Source: Pseudobdellovibrionaceae bacterium | Lineage (GTDB): Bacteria > Bdellovibrionota > Bdellovibrionia > Bdellovibrionales > UBA1609 | Length of the DNA: 64,000 nt | Reading direction: 5' to 3' | Assembly: GCA_018663505.1 (NCBI GenBank) | Contig: JABJQG010000041.1 | Location: 44,503-108,502 of the forward strand | Shown here: positions 54,268 through 63,897 of the stretch, in pieces | Position numbering within the stretch: the stretch's first letter is position 1 | How the letters are laid out: every line of letters begins with the position of its first letter | Notes under the pieces: model-generated | Database searches by the model: none | The model's input: the letters and a program-made list of their open reading frames with translations, nothing else | Told to the model about the DNA's origin: nothing | Position numbers and translations under genes: made by a program

Positions 54268-54612
54268 ATGAGAGAAAGTATAAACATTGATTTAATAGAT
54301 ACGTATTTAGATAATGATTTGTTAAACCTTTTGGTTAAAAACTTTGAAAACAGTGTTCCTATTGAGATTGAAAATTTAATAGCAAGTGTTAAAGATGACA
54401 ATGAACAAGAAGCATTGAAAGTAGTTCATAAATTAAAAAATCTTTTTTTAAATGTTGGGTCAATTGAGACGGCTAAAATTTTCCAAGATATTGAAGATGA
54501 CTTTTATTCTGTTAATAAATATTCTATAAAGAGTTTTGAAAATTTATTGAATTATGAATATCAGTTAACTCACAAGTCTCTCAGGACCTATTTAGAAAAC
54601 AGAAAGCATTAG
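54268..54612 (+). CDS. Hpt (histidine phosphotransfer) protein
   Basis: A 114-residue all-helical protein with the Hpt motif around His54 (VVHKLKNLFLNVGS), where HxLKGxxxxxG is usual; here Asn replaces the Gly after LK. It would carry phosphate between the receiver of a hybrid kinase and a response regulator. It is alone on the plus strand, between the receiver operon and the hybrid kinase gene, and is a natural partner for both. Confidence 0.8.
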   Translation: MRESINIDLIDTYLDNDLLNLLVKNFENSVPIEIENLIASVKDDNEQEALKVVHKLKNLFLNVGSIETAKIFQDIEDDFYSVNKYSIKSFENLLNYEYQLTHKSLRTYLENRKH

Positions 54613-54691
54613 TAAGGACCTATATGTAGAAAGTTGACAAATGTTTACAGTAAAATTTAGCTAGCTTTAACCTCATAAAAAATAAGGTTTT

Positions 54692-56851
54692 TCAGTTTGG
54701 TTTGTTAATTAAATCTAATATACAAAAAATCAATTGCTCAGCTCGTACAGGTTTTACTAAGTGGTCATTAAATCCGGCTTTCAGAGCCTTTTCTCTATCA
54801 ATATCTCGTGCGTAAGCACTTAAGGAAAGGGACTTTGTGGGATCTTTGTCAGTATTTGAATTACTCTGTAATTCCCTAACTTTTTTGATAAATTCGTAAC
54901 CGGATAAATCGGGAAGGCCAATGTCTGAAATTATTATGTCATAGCTGTATGGATTTTTAACTAATTTTTTTAATGCTGGCTTGGCGCTTCCAAATATATC
55001 TAGATTAGCAGACTCTGCTTCCAAATAAAATTTATAAATTATTTGACTATCTACTAAGTCTTCAATGAGAGCCACTTTCTTCCCAATTAGTCTTTTTTTT
55101 GGTTTGTAAGCGATTTTACTTAATTTTTTTGTATTTATTTTTTTTATAACATTAATTTTTTTGTGTTTGATGATATTTACTTTTCGATTAATTGGTAATT
55201 GCACAGTAAATGTTGTTCCTAGTGATTTCCCAGCACTGTAACAATTAACTGATCCTCCATGTAATTCAATTAAGTTTTTAACAATAGACAAGCCTAATCC
55301 GACCCCGGTGTTCATTCTTTTAACTGAGCTATCTTCTTGCCAAAATCGATCAAATACATGCTTCGATTGTGCTTTCGTTAATCCTATGCCATTATCCTTA
55401 ACACTAACAATAATATTATTGTTAACTTTTTCTACATTTACTTTTATGATACCTTCGTTGTTTGTAAACTTAACTGCGTTGGATAGTAAATTCCAAATAA
55501 TTTGTCTAATTCTACCTTCGTCTCCAATGATTTGTTCTATATTTTTATCATAATTTGTTTCTATTTTAATTTTTTTTGATTGAGCTGCAATGGACACAAT
55601 AGAAATAGCATAATTTATTACATCAATAATTGAGTGCTTTTTAGGATAAATACTTAACTTACCACTGATTATTCCTGAAACATCTAATATGTCCTCTACG
55701 AGCTTAAGTTCTGAGCTAACATTTCGCTCAATTGCTTCAATGCCTTTTTTATATTCATTTGCATTTTTATTATACACTTTAATTATATCCAAATTTCCAA
55801 TGATTACGTTTAAAGGGGTTCTGAGCTCATGGGATAATACTGAAAGGAACTCATCCTTGTTTCTATGTGCTTTATTCAGCTCTAAAACTTTTTTTTCAAG
55901 TACATTTTCTAATTCATATCTTTGGATAGTTGTAGCAATTATATTTGAAACACATTTTAAAAAATAAACTTCCTCTTTTTTAAATTTTTCCTTTTTATTT
56001 TTAAACACACAAAGAACTCCGTATGGTTTCTTTTTAGGTGCCCCAGAGATAATCACCCCACAGCAATGTTTAGCCCCTCTGAGTTGAAAATAATGTGGAA
56101 TGACTATTTTGAAATCATCCTGTAAGTGATCAGAAAAATACACTTTTGGGTCACTTGCAGGAAATTTTTGTGAAATATATTTGTTAGAAATATTTAACAA
56201 TAACTCGTCATTAGTAAATTGACGCATTTGACTTGCAGAAATATTTTTACCATGTAAATAAACTGGAGAGTAACTATTTTCATCTTGTGATAATTGTAAT
56301 ATTGAAATGCTATCAACCGAGATTGCTTTTTTAATAACGACTGATGTACGGCTTAAAAAATTCAATAGTTTTTTTTGTGATAACCCAAGTTCGCTTATTT
56401 CATACATATACTTTTTTAGCTCAGCTTCATAAAAAAATTTCTTCTGCGATTGCTTTCTTGCTATAGCATGATGGATAGTTCGTATTAAAATTGTTGAAGA
56501 TAATGTGGCTCTATCTAGAATATCTTGTACGCCTTGATTAAATATGGATTTCAAATCCTTTTGTTGTGTTTTTTCACATAATGCTATTATTGATGAAAAG
56601 GAATACTTGGCTGACAACTTTCCTAATTTGTTGTAGAAGTCAGCTGGAGTGTCGTCGAAGATTACCAAAACAACATTCACACTAATAATGGTGTTTTGTA
56701 TTAATGTATCTTCCACACAACTATAATGTATAACATTCAAATCGGTGTGTCCTTTTAGATAGTCTACAACTGATTTGTTGTAAGCACTATTCTTTTCAAT
56801 TATTAAAACATTAATTTTTTGATTTACCTTAATTTCATTAATAAGATTCAT
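54692..56851 (-). CDS. Hybrid sensor histidine kinase
   Basis: 719 residues in the order: degenerate receiver (about 13-118), GAF-like sensor (about 165-315), short coiled coil, HisKA with His341 (LSHELRTPLNVIIGNLD), HATPase with NAVKFTNNEG, DNGIGLT and GVGLGLSIVKNL, and a C-terminal receiver with acceptor Asp in IIISDIGLPDLSG and the LVKP lysine. The N-terminal receiver has IEKN in place of the acidic pair and no KP motif, so it is probably not phosphorylated. No membrane segment is seen, so it is cytoplasmic. The C-terminal receiver should pass phosphate to an Hpt protein. Confidence 0.93.
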   Translation of the reverse strand: MNLINEIKVNQKINVLIIEKNSAYNKSVVDYLKGHTDLNVIHYSCVEDTLIQNTIISVNVVLVIFDDTPADFYNKLGKLSAKYSFSSIIALCEKTQQKDLKSIFNQGVQDILDRATLSSTILIRTIHHAIARKQSQKKFFYEAELKKYMYEISELGLSQKKLLNFLSRTSVVIKKAISVDSISILQLSQDENSYSPVYLHGKNISASQMRQFTNDELLLNISNKYISQKFPASDPKVYFSDHLQDDFKIVIPHYFQLRGAKHCCGVIISGAPKKKPYGVLCVFKNKKEKFKKEEVYFLKCVSNIIATTIQRYELENVLEKKVLELNKAHRNKDEFLSVLSHELRTPLNVIIGNLDIIKVYNKNANEYKKGIEAIERNVSSELKLVEDILDVSGIISGKLSIYPKKHSIIDVINYAISIVSIAAQSKKIKIETNYDKNIEQIIGDEGRIRQIIWNLLSNAVKFTNNEGIIKVNVEKVNNNIIVSVKDNGIGLTKAQSKHVFDRFWQEDSSVKRMNTGVGLGLSIVKNLIELHGGSVNCYSAGKSLGTTFTVQLPINRKVNIIKHKKINVIKKINTKKLSKIAYKPKKRLIGKKVALIEDLVDSQIIYKFYLEAESANLDIFGSAKPALKKLVKNPYSYDIIISDIGLPDLSGYEFIKKVRELQSNSNTDKDPTKSLSLSAYARDIDREKALKAGFNDHLVKPVRAEQLIFCILDLINKPN

Positions 56852-56904
56852 ACGAAAGCATTCTCCTAAGGTTGTGTTTGATTTAATAATTTTAAAATTA
56901 TTTT

Positions 56905-57480
56905 TTAAGATGCCTTATCGTATGAACTTTTTATAAATCTAAATCCCAAATCTTTTGCTTTATCTACAGTGAATGGCAGTATTGTGAACTCATCTACTAA
57001 TGCACCATGTAGATTTGTGTTTATAAAGCTACATTTTTTTAAATTTGCCCCACAAAAGTCAACATTTGTAAAATCTGAGTCAGTAATCAAGGCACCTTCT
57101 AAATTCGCATTTTTGAATGAACAATTTTTTAAGTCTGAATTTTGTATATCACAATACTCTAATGTAGCATCATGAAATGTAGACTGGCTAAGGTTTGACA
57201 TGTATATGATGGAGCATGATAAATTTGATTTATTAAAATCTTCATTTGATTTATTTTCATAAGATAAACTTGAGTTAGATAAATCTGCTGAGCTCATATT
57301 ATGGTTATTACCACCGGACTGTGAAACTTTACGTTTTGATAATATTTCGGTTTCGTCAAACTCGCGAAACCCCTCTTCTAAGCCTAAGTCCTCCCTGTGT
57401 TGGTCGATTTGTTCATCGAATTCAAAGAGTTCCTCGTATCTATTGTAGTCGCCCCAGTCATCATCATTTAACCTTTTCAT
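56905..57480 (-). CDS. Pentapeptide-repeat protein
   Basis: A 191-residue protein. After an acidic N-terminal region (WGDYNRYEELFEFDEQIDQ), residues about 64-165 are consecutive pentapeptides of the A(D/N)LxX type (SADLSNSSLSYENKS, NADLEGA-like NANLEGALITDSDF), which fold into a right-handed square helix. Such proteins serve as protein-binding scaffolds. It lies 53 bp upstream of the hybrid kinase on the same strand, so they are probably co-transcribed. Confidence 0.85.
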   Translation of the reverse strand: MKRLNDDDWGDYNRYEELFEFDEQIDQHREDLGLEEGFREFDETEILSKRKVSQSGGNNHNMSSADLSNSSLSYENKSNEDFNKSNLSCSIIYMSNLSQSTFHDATLEYCDIQNSDLKNCSFKNANLEGALITDSDFTNVDFCGANLKKCSFINTNLHGALVDEFTILPFTVDKAKDLGFRFIKSSYDKAS

Positions 57481-57875
57481 AGTATTCCCCTTTTTTTTGA
57501 TGAGACATTAAGTTATCAGTTAAAATAAAGCATTGTTAATTTGTTAATTGAATGTGTAGTTACATACATAATTAGTTCATACAAAATACATGATACTTTT
57601 CTCTTATTATAATATAAAAATTATTGTTATTAAAAAGGATGTTGTTTTGCTATCAGTTTTGGTTTTTATTTTTCAAGTTATTTGTATTTTGATAATTACA
57701 CCAATTTTAGTATTTGTGATTATGGCATTCGTTTTTATTACATTAGTGCACTGTTCAATTTGTTCTAACAAAAAGTATTTTTGGGATTAAGCAAATTGAA
57801 GATTAATACGAACGCTCCAAAAAATTATAAAATATCAAGAACTAAACTAAGAGCCATTTTCAGCAACTCTAATTC
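57481..57875. other. 395-bp AT-rich gap
   Basis: A 66-codon frame at 57590-57790 (+) encodes a very hydrophobic peptide but has no ribosome-binding site, and its composition can arise from T-rich DNA, so it is not called. The promoter of the pentapeptide/kinase operon should lie near 57490-57560. No repeats were noticed. Confidence 0.35.
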
Positions 57876-58472
57876 CTATTTCTCATTACTTTGCTTTTTT
57901 AGTTCTGAGAATGCCTTTGTAAGAGCAGCACATACCTTAACGGGATCGTGACCATCTTTGTCTTTAGTATTTTTTTCTAGATACTGAGAAGGGTCAACTT
58001 TACTGGCGGTATTAATTATGCTGAATTGATTTGTATTATCTGGATTGTTCATTGAAAACACTGGGACTCCGGTAAGCTCAGAGCCATTTTTCTTATGAAG
58101 TTCTTTTATAATGTCCCCTCCATTGTGGTGGCTCCATGCCCATTCATCACCTTTAACATAATAGTAACCACTAGGAATCTCTTGAACCTCAAGATTCTCT
58201 AAGACTTCGCAATTTTCAAGAAACTCCTGGCGGCCGGTTGTAACTAACATTTGGTTTAAGCTTTGGCACCATGGGCAGGAGGAACGACCGAAAATGAATA
58301 AAGACAACTTGTTTTTTTCAGAGGCACGAGTATTGGTGTTTTTCATCAGTTCATAAGCGTCATCACAAACAGGGTATATCTCAGGAGTGACTCTAATTCG
58401 TCCTTCACATGATTCAGCAAAAGACAATTGTGAAGTAAATAAAACCAAAAAAACTAAAATTAATTTATTCAA
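57876..58472 (-). CDS. Secreted thioredoxin-fold protein (CPWC)
   Basis: A 198-residue protein with signal peptide MNKLILVFLVLFTSQLSFA. The thioredoxin-like active site CPWC lies at Cys66-Cys69 within LFIFGRSSCPWCQSL, and ELTGVPVFSMNN supplies the cis-Pro loop. Extra cysteines occur at 22, 36 and further on. It likely acts as a periplasmic thiol-disulfide enzyme or in cytochrome or disulfide maintenance. It is a single gene. Confidence 0.82.
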   Translation of the reverse strand: MNKLILVFLVLFTSQLSFAESCEGRIRVTPEIYPVCDDAYELMKNTNTRASEKNKLSLFIFGRSSCPWCQSLNQMLVTTGRQEFLENCEVLENLEVQEIPSGYYYVKGDEWAWSHHNGGDIIKELHKKNGSELTGVPVFSMNNPDNTNQFSIINTASKVDPSQYLEKNTKDKDGHDPVKVCAALTKAFSELKKQSNEK

Positions 58473-58784
58473 AATAACATCCTTTTTGGTAGAGTCCGGA
58501 ATAACATGAGAACCCTGTGTAAGTGTATTATGAAGATATTAGCATTTAAATTTAATTTATTGTGGAAATTGACATATATTGTAAAATAGTTAAAGCCTGT
58601 AAACTATAATGAACAACAAAGATCTTGCTTTCTACTAAAGAAAAACAAGAATTAAGGCTAAGTGCTTGGTTTTTATATATTATAAAATGTTTTGTATCTA
58701 AATAAATGCATTTCCCAATTCGGAAACGGATAGACTACACTAACGATGTATCACTATCTACTACAATGGTGCTTCAGAATTTAG

Positions 58785-58928
58785 CATTTCCTTAAAGACA
58801 ACATCATAACTGATGTTTATACTATGCCAAATGGAAGTAATTCTATTCAGAACCAAGGTTTAGATATTGTTCTTACAGATGAGATAAGGTTTTTAAACAA
58901 ACGACTAGAGTCTGTCCAGAGGAATTAA
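58785..58928 (+). pseudogene. 3' fragment of a degraded gene
   Basis: After a TAG at 58782, a 47-codon frame with protein-like content (HFLKDNIITDVYTMPNGSNS, then IVLTDEIRFLNKRLESVQRN) ends at TAA 58926-58928. There is no credible start, though an internal ATG at 58824 exists. The remainder of the 58473-58932 gap shows no gene. I infer the tail of a gene lost by deletion, convergent with the TIGR02147 gene. Confidence 0.4.
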
Positions 58929-58932
58929 TGAA

Positions 58933-59733
58933 CTATATTCGAAAAAGATCCATATTTAAACAAGCCACTTCCTCTGAAGTGGATGGCCCTACTATCTTAG
59001 AAAATGTACTCACTTGGTCAAGCAGGAGAGATCTAAGTATTAGGTAATCCTTTCTCGATAAAGACATGGGCATGGTAAAAAAGAGGTCATCAATATCTTT
59101 TACCTCCATTTTATTAATAGCTTTGTGTCGCCAGTTTTGATGATGTTTATTTACATGGGGGGAGTCCTCTGAAACGTGAGTGGTGGCAGGTCCTGGCGCT
59201 AAGCCTTGGGCCTCTTGTATACAAAGGTGGTTCTCCAACAAAAACTGTAAAACACGACGAACTATATTAACTGGAATGCCAAGTCTCTCAGAAATTTGCA
59301 TCTCGTCATTAAGGTGTTCTATAGCCGATGCATTTCTAATGGCAGAGTAAACCCAACTGGAATAAAAAATAGATTTATTTTCATCAGAGAGCTTTCTGTC
59401 CACCTTTACTCTTTTTTCAGCCTTTTTCATTTCTAGTTGAAGTTGAGCTATGCGCAATTTTATGGTTAGGCGTAGTTTCTCAGTGCCTGCGCGGGAGAAC
59501 TCCACAAGGGCAAGGAAGAACTGAGTTTCTGTTTTGTTAAAACCAATATGTTCGCAAATTTCCACAGCCTGCTCCAAGCTCAGCTGTTTTTGTTCTTTAA
59601 GGATTAAACTCATCATTGAGGAACTAATATTTGCAGCCTCAGCTAGCTTTCCCTGAAGCCCTTTTGTTTTCTGTGACTTAAGCCAAGTCCTTAAAAACAA
59701 ACGATAATCATCAAAATCAAATATAGAAACCAT
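58933..59733 (-). CDS. TIGR02147-family transcriptional regulator
   Basis: A 266-residue protein beginning FDFDDYRLFLRTWL, a hallmark of TIGR02147 proteins known from Bdellovibrio and Fibrobacter. Residues about 24-60 form an HTH (GKLAEAANISSSMMSLILKE), and a second winged region lies near 150-185 (ISERLGIPVNIVRRVLQFLL). It is divergent from a run of secreted-protein genes, with a perfect palindrome between, so it probably controls them and itself. Confidence 0.88.
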   Translation of the reverse strand: MVSIFDFDDYRLFLRTWLKSQKTKGLQGKLAEAANISSSMMSLILKEQKQLSLEQAVEICEHIGFNKTETQFFLALVEFSRAGTEKLRLTIKLRIAQLQLEMKKAEKRVKVDRKLSDENKSIFYSSWVYSAIRNASAIEHLNDEMQISERLGIPVNIVRRVLQFLLENHLCIQEAQGLAPGPATTHVSEDSPHVNKHHQNWRHKAINKMEVKDIDDLFFTMPMSLSRKDYLILRSLLLDQVSTFSKIVGPSTSEEVACLNMDLFRI

Positions 59734-59740
59734 TGTGTTA

Positions 59741-59773
59741 GTTTACTATTAGTAAATTTAAACGTTTACTTTT
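59741..59773. promoter_or_regulatory. Operator candidate between the TIGR02147 gene and a secreted-protein gene
   Basis: TTTACTA-T-TAGTAAA at 59742-59756 is a perfect palindrome with 7-bp arms, 9 bp from the regulator's start. GTTTACT occurs at 59741 and again at 59764, and a second palindrome (ACGGA-AG-TCCGT) lies at 59799-59810. The placement suits binding of a dimeric regulator that controls both directions. Confidence 0.5.
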
Positions 59774-59849
59774 TACTACAAAAATCTGGAATAACTTGAC
59801 GGAAGTCCGTACATTATCGCTAAGGGGGCAAACACTAAAGGAGAATAAA

Positions 59850-60683
59850 ATGAAGCAGAATAAAAACCTTATGAAAATAATAGTGGCCCTAACATTTTTA
59901 GCACCAGCCCAAGAAGCTTTTTCGTCATATCAGGACAAGGAAGTAAACATAGGAAAGACCAGTGAGAGAGATGAGTGGCAAGCGCAGAAAAGATTCTGTG
60001 TGGATATGGCTCCAAACATGGAGTACGAGGTTCTATGCAGTACATTAGTTAATGTTGAGCTCAGTAAATCTAAAGATCAAATGGTTATGTCAAAAAAAGA
60101 TTACCAATTAAAGCTTCTTCATGGGTATAAACCTTTGGTTTTACCCAAAAATGAAATGATTCTACGACCAGTATTAGAGAAGGAAAAAGCTTTCTTAGAA
60201 AAATTAAATATGGATTGGTTATATATCAGATTTGTATCTATTGGCGGAACAAAAGATGGAAAACTGGGAGTTTTAAACCCCATGAAAACTAAGTTTGTGG
60301 CTCATGTTTTTATGAAAGGATATATGCAGCTTATTCCAGGACTGGGTGCAGGCGTCTATCACAATGGAACGGCATTTGTTTTTGGAGAGATTACACTAAA
60401 AAGTGAAAATTATGAACTCTATATAAAAGATATGGAAATTGAGAATTATGCCATGAGCCGCGGTCAAGATGATGTTTTAAATAATCCAACTACGCTCACG
60501 GAAAGTTCAATATCTATAGATGTTATGGAGAACTTCAACATCATGACAGAAGGCCACTGGGAATATTTTTTAGACAAACTATTTGAACCTTCCTTAAGGT
60601 ATATTACCAGAGGCGGGCTATATAAATCCTTAATTTTAAATGCTGTGGGAGAAGAAGCAACAGTTCAATATTTGAAAAAATAG
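59850..60683 (+). CDS. Secreted protein of unknown function
   Basis: 277 residues from ATG 59850 (AAAGGAG upstream; the frame runs back to 59796 without support). The signal peptide MKQNKNLMKIIVALTFLAPAQEAFS is followed by a mature part with two cysteines (RFCVDM, VLCSTL) and a C-terminal mixed alpha/beta region. It is divergent from the TIGR02147 regulator and 43 bp upstream of the next secreted-protein gene, so the pair is probably an operon under that regulator. No family was recognised. Confidence 0.7.
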   Translation: MKQNKNLMKIIVALTFLAPAQEAFSSYQDKEVNIGKTSERDEWQAQKRFCVDMAPNMEYEVLCSTLVNVELSKSKDQMVMSKKDYQLKLLHGYKPLVLPKNEMILRPVLEKEKAFLEKLNMDWLYIRFVSIGGTKDGKLGVLNPMKTKFVAHVFMKGYMQLIPGLGAGVYHNGTAFVFGEITLKSENYELYIKDMEIENYAMSRGQDDVLNNPTTLTESSISIDVMENFNIMTEGHWEYFLDKLFEPSLRYITRGGLYKSLILNAVGEEATVQYLKK

Positions 60684-60726
60684 ATAATAAGTGAATAAAG
60701 ATAAAATATAAACAGAGGAGAGTTTA

Positions 60727-61254
60727 ATGAAAAAAATTATTTTAATTTTAATGGTGCAAATTGCGATTCAGTTTAATGCGTACTCAGGGGAGGTTAAGAA
60801 TATCCGTGTTAAGGCCAAAGAGGTTGTTGATATTGAATATACTATTGAAGATGTGAAAGGCTATAAGATTGATGAAATTGGCAAATATAGAGGCTGGGTA
60901 CAAGTAATGGATAGTGTTTCAATGCCTAATCCATATTTTGAGTCTCAGTTAAAAATCACCTCCATTGGCATAAGTCCTAATTTATATAATCCTATGCATT
61001 ATGGAAATGGCTGTGGCTTTGGTTTTGGCGGTGTCTGGGGCATGGACAAAGAGGTACTTACTCAGGATATAAAAATCAGTGCTAGCGTCAGTAATAGTGT
61101 CTACGAAGCCCTTGGAAGTAGTAAAAGTGCAGTAGAAAGTGCAAAGGCAAGTCTAAAAAAGTGTTTAAAATTTTTCCTCGAGAACAATTTTGATGAGGAA
61201 GGAAAGCTATTGGTGACCTATGACTTTGCTCTTCTAAAAGAGCGAGAGTTTTAA
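60727..61254 (+). CDS. Secreted protein with glycine-rich patch
   Basis: A 175-residue protein with GAGGAGA before the start and signal peptide MKKIILILMVQIAIQFNAYSG. The mature part has a glycine-rich cysteine-containing patch (YGNGCGFGFGGVWGMDKE) and a second cysteine (SLKKCLKFF). Many beta strands are expected in the first half and a helix near 128-152. It is second in the putative operon after the gene at 59850. Its function is unknown. Confidence 0.68.
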   Translation: MKKIILILMVQIAIQFNAYSGEVKNIRVKAKEVVDIEYTIEDVKGYKIDEIGKYRGWVQVMDSVSMPNPYFESQLKITSIGISPNLYNPMHYGNGCGFGFGGVWGMDKEVLTQDIKISASVSNSVYEALGSSKSAVESAKASLKKCLKFFLENNFDEEGKLLVTYDFALLKEREF

Positions 61255-61521
61255 GATATTTTTTGAAATAGAGCCCGTTGATGGTTTATTTTGCTCATAA
61301 AATCCTGCAAAAATGTGGATATCTAAACTCAAACTTTCATAATAATGAACTGGCTGTAACTTAGAGTTCCCATAAAAAAGCTAAAGACCTTAATCTAAGA
61401 CATTATTTTAAACAGAGCTGTGCCAATATTTGGCTACAGCTAAAAATCGAGTTCAAGAGCTATTTAAACAACATTTGAGTGGCACTTGAAGGAATAAAAA
61501 TTGCTAAACAAGAGGTAGGAT

Positions 61522-63024
61522 ATGAAAAAAAATATAAAAGTTATCATTTTAATAGGGTTGATTTTAGGCTTAACAGCTTGTAACCCAAGAACGCGAGGGA
61601 ATAAATCTGTTCCTAAAGGCACACATATTGGTTCAGGAGATCTTTCAACAGGAGCAGTAGACGGAGGATCTACAGAAAGTGGATCAGAAGGCGGTGTGGC
61701 TCATTTGCAAGGGACTGCAGATACTGGTGGGGCCAATGGAATTGATGGGAAGATTTTAGAATCTTACGCTGTAAATCCCATGGAACTCCCTGCGTTTAAA
61801 AAATATATTTCGCCCCTTTTTGCTAAAGCAGATCTAGAAGAAAATGAATTTCAAAGAATTGTTTTTGGTTTAGAAAAAACTTGGTATATTGCCCCTGTTG
61901 GGTTGGTTCAAATTGAAAATGCTGTGCTGGGTGTAGAAGCTTTTGACTCAAAAACAGAGCAACATGCCAACCATGGGGAAAAAGAAATCTGGATTGACTC
62001 TAGAAAACATAATTTAAAAACAGAAGAAGAGCAGGCTAAAACTATTTTACACGAAATGACAATGGCATTATATCTAGTGAAATACGAGAGTTTTGCTTCA
62101 GCAAAATATCAAAAGTCATTAGGGGAGATGAGTGTTATACCTTATATTGCTAGAATTTTGGAACATCAGAGCCCTCCTGAAAAAAAGAGGCTCTTAAATA
62201 AGACTGATTATGGCAATATTAGAGGGATGACGGCATGGCTACTGCAACAAACACCTCCTGTTGATAATGAAATATTGATAGCTAAATACAGGTCTTATGA
62301 TTTTGACAAGAGAATTTTTAAAAAAGGCCAGGCTGTGAAAAGTGATGAAGACTATGTTTATGAAGAGTTGTCAGTACCAGAGCTTCGCGAAGTTATTCTA
62401 AAAACTCAACTTTTGGGAGGATTACCTAATTTATGTAATATAGGATTAGGTCATGGTGAGGAAATAGATTGTGGCATTAGGTTTGTGGATAAAAGTTTAA
62501 CAGATTATTCTGATCAAGAGGAGAGGGGAGTATTTAATAAATATTTAATATCTATGGAGGTAAAGCTTGCTGGAAGTACATTCATGAAAAGTATTGACTT
62601 GTTTTCATCTCGATCCAATTTATATTTGAGTCATGCAGAAGGCTACTATACAAACTATTCCTTTTCTGCTCATTCAGATGTTGTAGCAAAGAAAGGAGAA
62701 AGTGTAGAAATGCTTGAATTTGGATTTGATAATGTTGCTGAGGGCCCCAGGGGGTCGGAAAACTTTATGTTGACTTGGGTGAGAAGATCCCGAAGTACAG
62801 TCATAGATGTACATGACTCAGAATTTATTGAAAAAAATATGGATTCGGGCCGATACAATGAAACGGTTTCATGTGATGTTCTAGCTTCAAGAGATTTTTC
62901 TCAAAACCCTAAAGATGATTTTATTCAAGTAAAACTCTGGGATGAAGATACTTTTATGCGTTATACCTTTGAAGAATATATTAATAAGCAACAAGACGAA
63001 CTAAGTAAGTTGAGTTGCTATTAG
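61522..63024 (+). CDS. Large lipoprotein with a possible metal-site helix
   Basis: A 500-residue protein with lipobox LTAC (Cys20), preceded by MKKNIKVIILIGLILGLTAC, and a Gly/Ser-rich linker (GGSTESGSEGGVAHL). The segment EQAKTILHEMTMALYLVKYE resembles a zinc-peptidase helix, but the second histidine of HExxH is missing, so it may be inactive or unrelated. The protein ends with cysteines in LPNLCN, EIDCGI, SCDV and LSCY. The 267-bp gap before it contains no gene, so it may have its own promoter. Confidence 0.7.
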   Translation: MKKNIKVIILIGLILGLTACNPRTRGNKSVPKGTHIGSGDLSTGAVDGGSTESGSEGGVAHLQGTADTGGANGIDGKILESYAVNPMELPAFKKYISPLFAKADLEENEFQRIVFGLEKTWYIAPVGLVQIENAVLGVEAFDSKTEQHANHGEKEIWIDSRKHNLKTEEEQAKTILHEMTMALYLVKYESFASAKYQKSLGEMSVIPYIARILEHQSPPEKKRLLNKTDYGNIRGMTAWLLQQTPPVDNEILIAKYRSYDFDKRIFKKGQAVKSDEDYVYEELSVPELREVILKTQLLGGLPNLCNIGLGHGEEIDCGIRFVDKSLTDYSDQEERGVFNKYLISMEVKLAGSTFMKSIDLFSSRSNLYLSHAEGYYTNYSFSAHSDVVAKKGESVEMLEFGFDNVAEGPRGSENFMLTWVRRSRSTVIDVHDSEFIEKNMDSGRYNETVSCDVLASRDFSQNPKDDFIQVKLWDEDTFMRYTFEEYINKQQDELSKLSCY

Positions 63025-63127
63025 AATCTCTAGGTGATTGAGAGGCGCAAAAATATATGATGTTAATCCAAGTTATGAAATAGACACTGTCTACTTTTGG
63101 CTTAGGTTGTTACTTAAGAATTTAAGT

Positions 63128-63670
63128 TTAGGTGAAGGGATCCTCATCCTCTAGAAGAATTTCTTCATTATCATTCTCAACTTCCACTTCTTGGATATCT
63201 TCATTGCAATTATATCTACCATTAAACCACTTTAAATTGTGTTGGGTATAAGCTTCAAAGCTACATTTAAAAAGTAAGGACTCGTTAGATTTACCAACAA
63301 TTTTAAAAATTACAGATTCATTGCCATTACTTAAAGGGACTGTTCGGATAAACACAGATTTATTTTTATAAATATTATTTTTTGTTTTTTTGTAATAATT
63401 TTTCATAGGAACAAAAGAGTGGTTCACATCTTTCACATTTATTTCAGCATACATATAGTGGCCATTTTTTGCTTTTAAAAAGTAGTGATAATATTGGTCT
63501 TTTTCTATAGGGTCTTTGCTATCATCAACAAAATATAGAGTTTCACCAGAAACATAAACTGGTATCATATCCGAAGTGATGTTCAGGTTTTTAGCATTAA
63601 TTTTTAGAAAGCCGGTAAGTAGCACTAGTGAACTTAATACTAAAATTAGTTTGCTATAGAAACCCCTCAT
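63128..63670 (-). CDS. Secreted protein with an acidic tail
   Basis: A 180-residue protein with an N-terminal signal or anchor (MRGFYSKLILVLSSLVLLTGFLKINA). The mature part is beta-rich with a lysine/tyrosine-rich middle (NYYKKTKNNIYKNK), two cysteines (FKCSF, YNCNE) and a strongly acidic C-terminus (EVEVENDNEEILLEDEDPF). A GGGGGAT sequence lies upstream of the start. It is convergent with the lipoprotein gene. The family was not recognised. Confidence 0.65.
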   Translation of the reverse strand: MRGFYSKLILVLSSLVLLTGFLKINAKNLNITSDMIPVYVSGETLYFVDDSKDPIEKDQYYHYFLKAKNGHYMYAEINVKDVNHSFVPMKNYYKKTKNNIYKNKSVFIRTVPLSNGNESVIFKIVGKSNESLLFKCSFEAYTQHNLKWFNGRYNCNEDIQEVEVENDNEEILLEDEDPFT

Positions 63671-63897
63671 TTTATCCCCCTAGATAAATTGTTGCCTGAC
63701 ATTAATTAAAATTTTTATAAATGACAAGTTAAGTTTGGTTAAAGTATGGAGTTTGTTTGCACTAAATTATTAAGGAAAAAAAGCGAGAGTGTGAAATTAC
63801 CATTATAAATATAAAAATATCCGATCAAATCCCAGTATTAAACACAGTTAGGTACAAGGGGAACACACGTGTGAGTAATACGGGAACATCGATGACA

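Noticed and set aside
57590..57790. 66-codon hydrophobic frame
   Set aside because: No ribosome-binding site; Ile/Val/Phe content is expected from the AT-rich sequence.
61522..63024. Calling the lipoprotein a zinc protease
   Set aside because: The helix LHEMTMALY lacks the second histidine of HExxH, so the evidence is insufficient.
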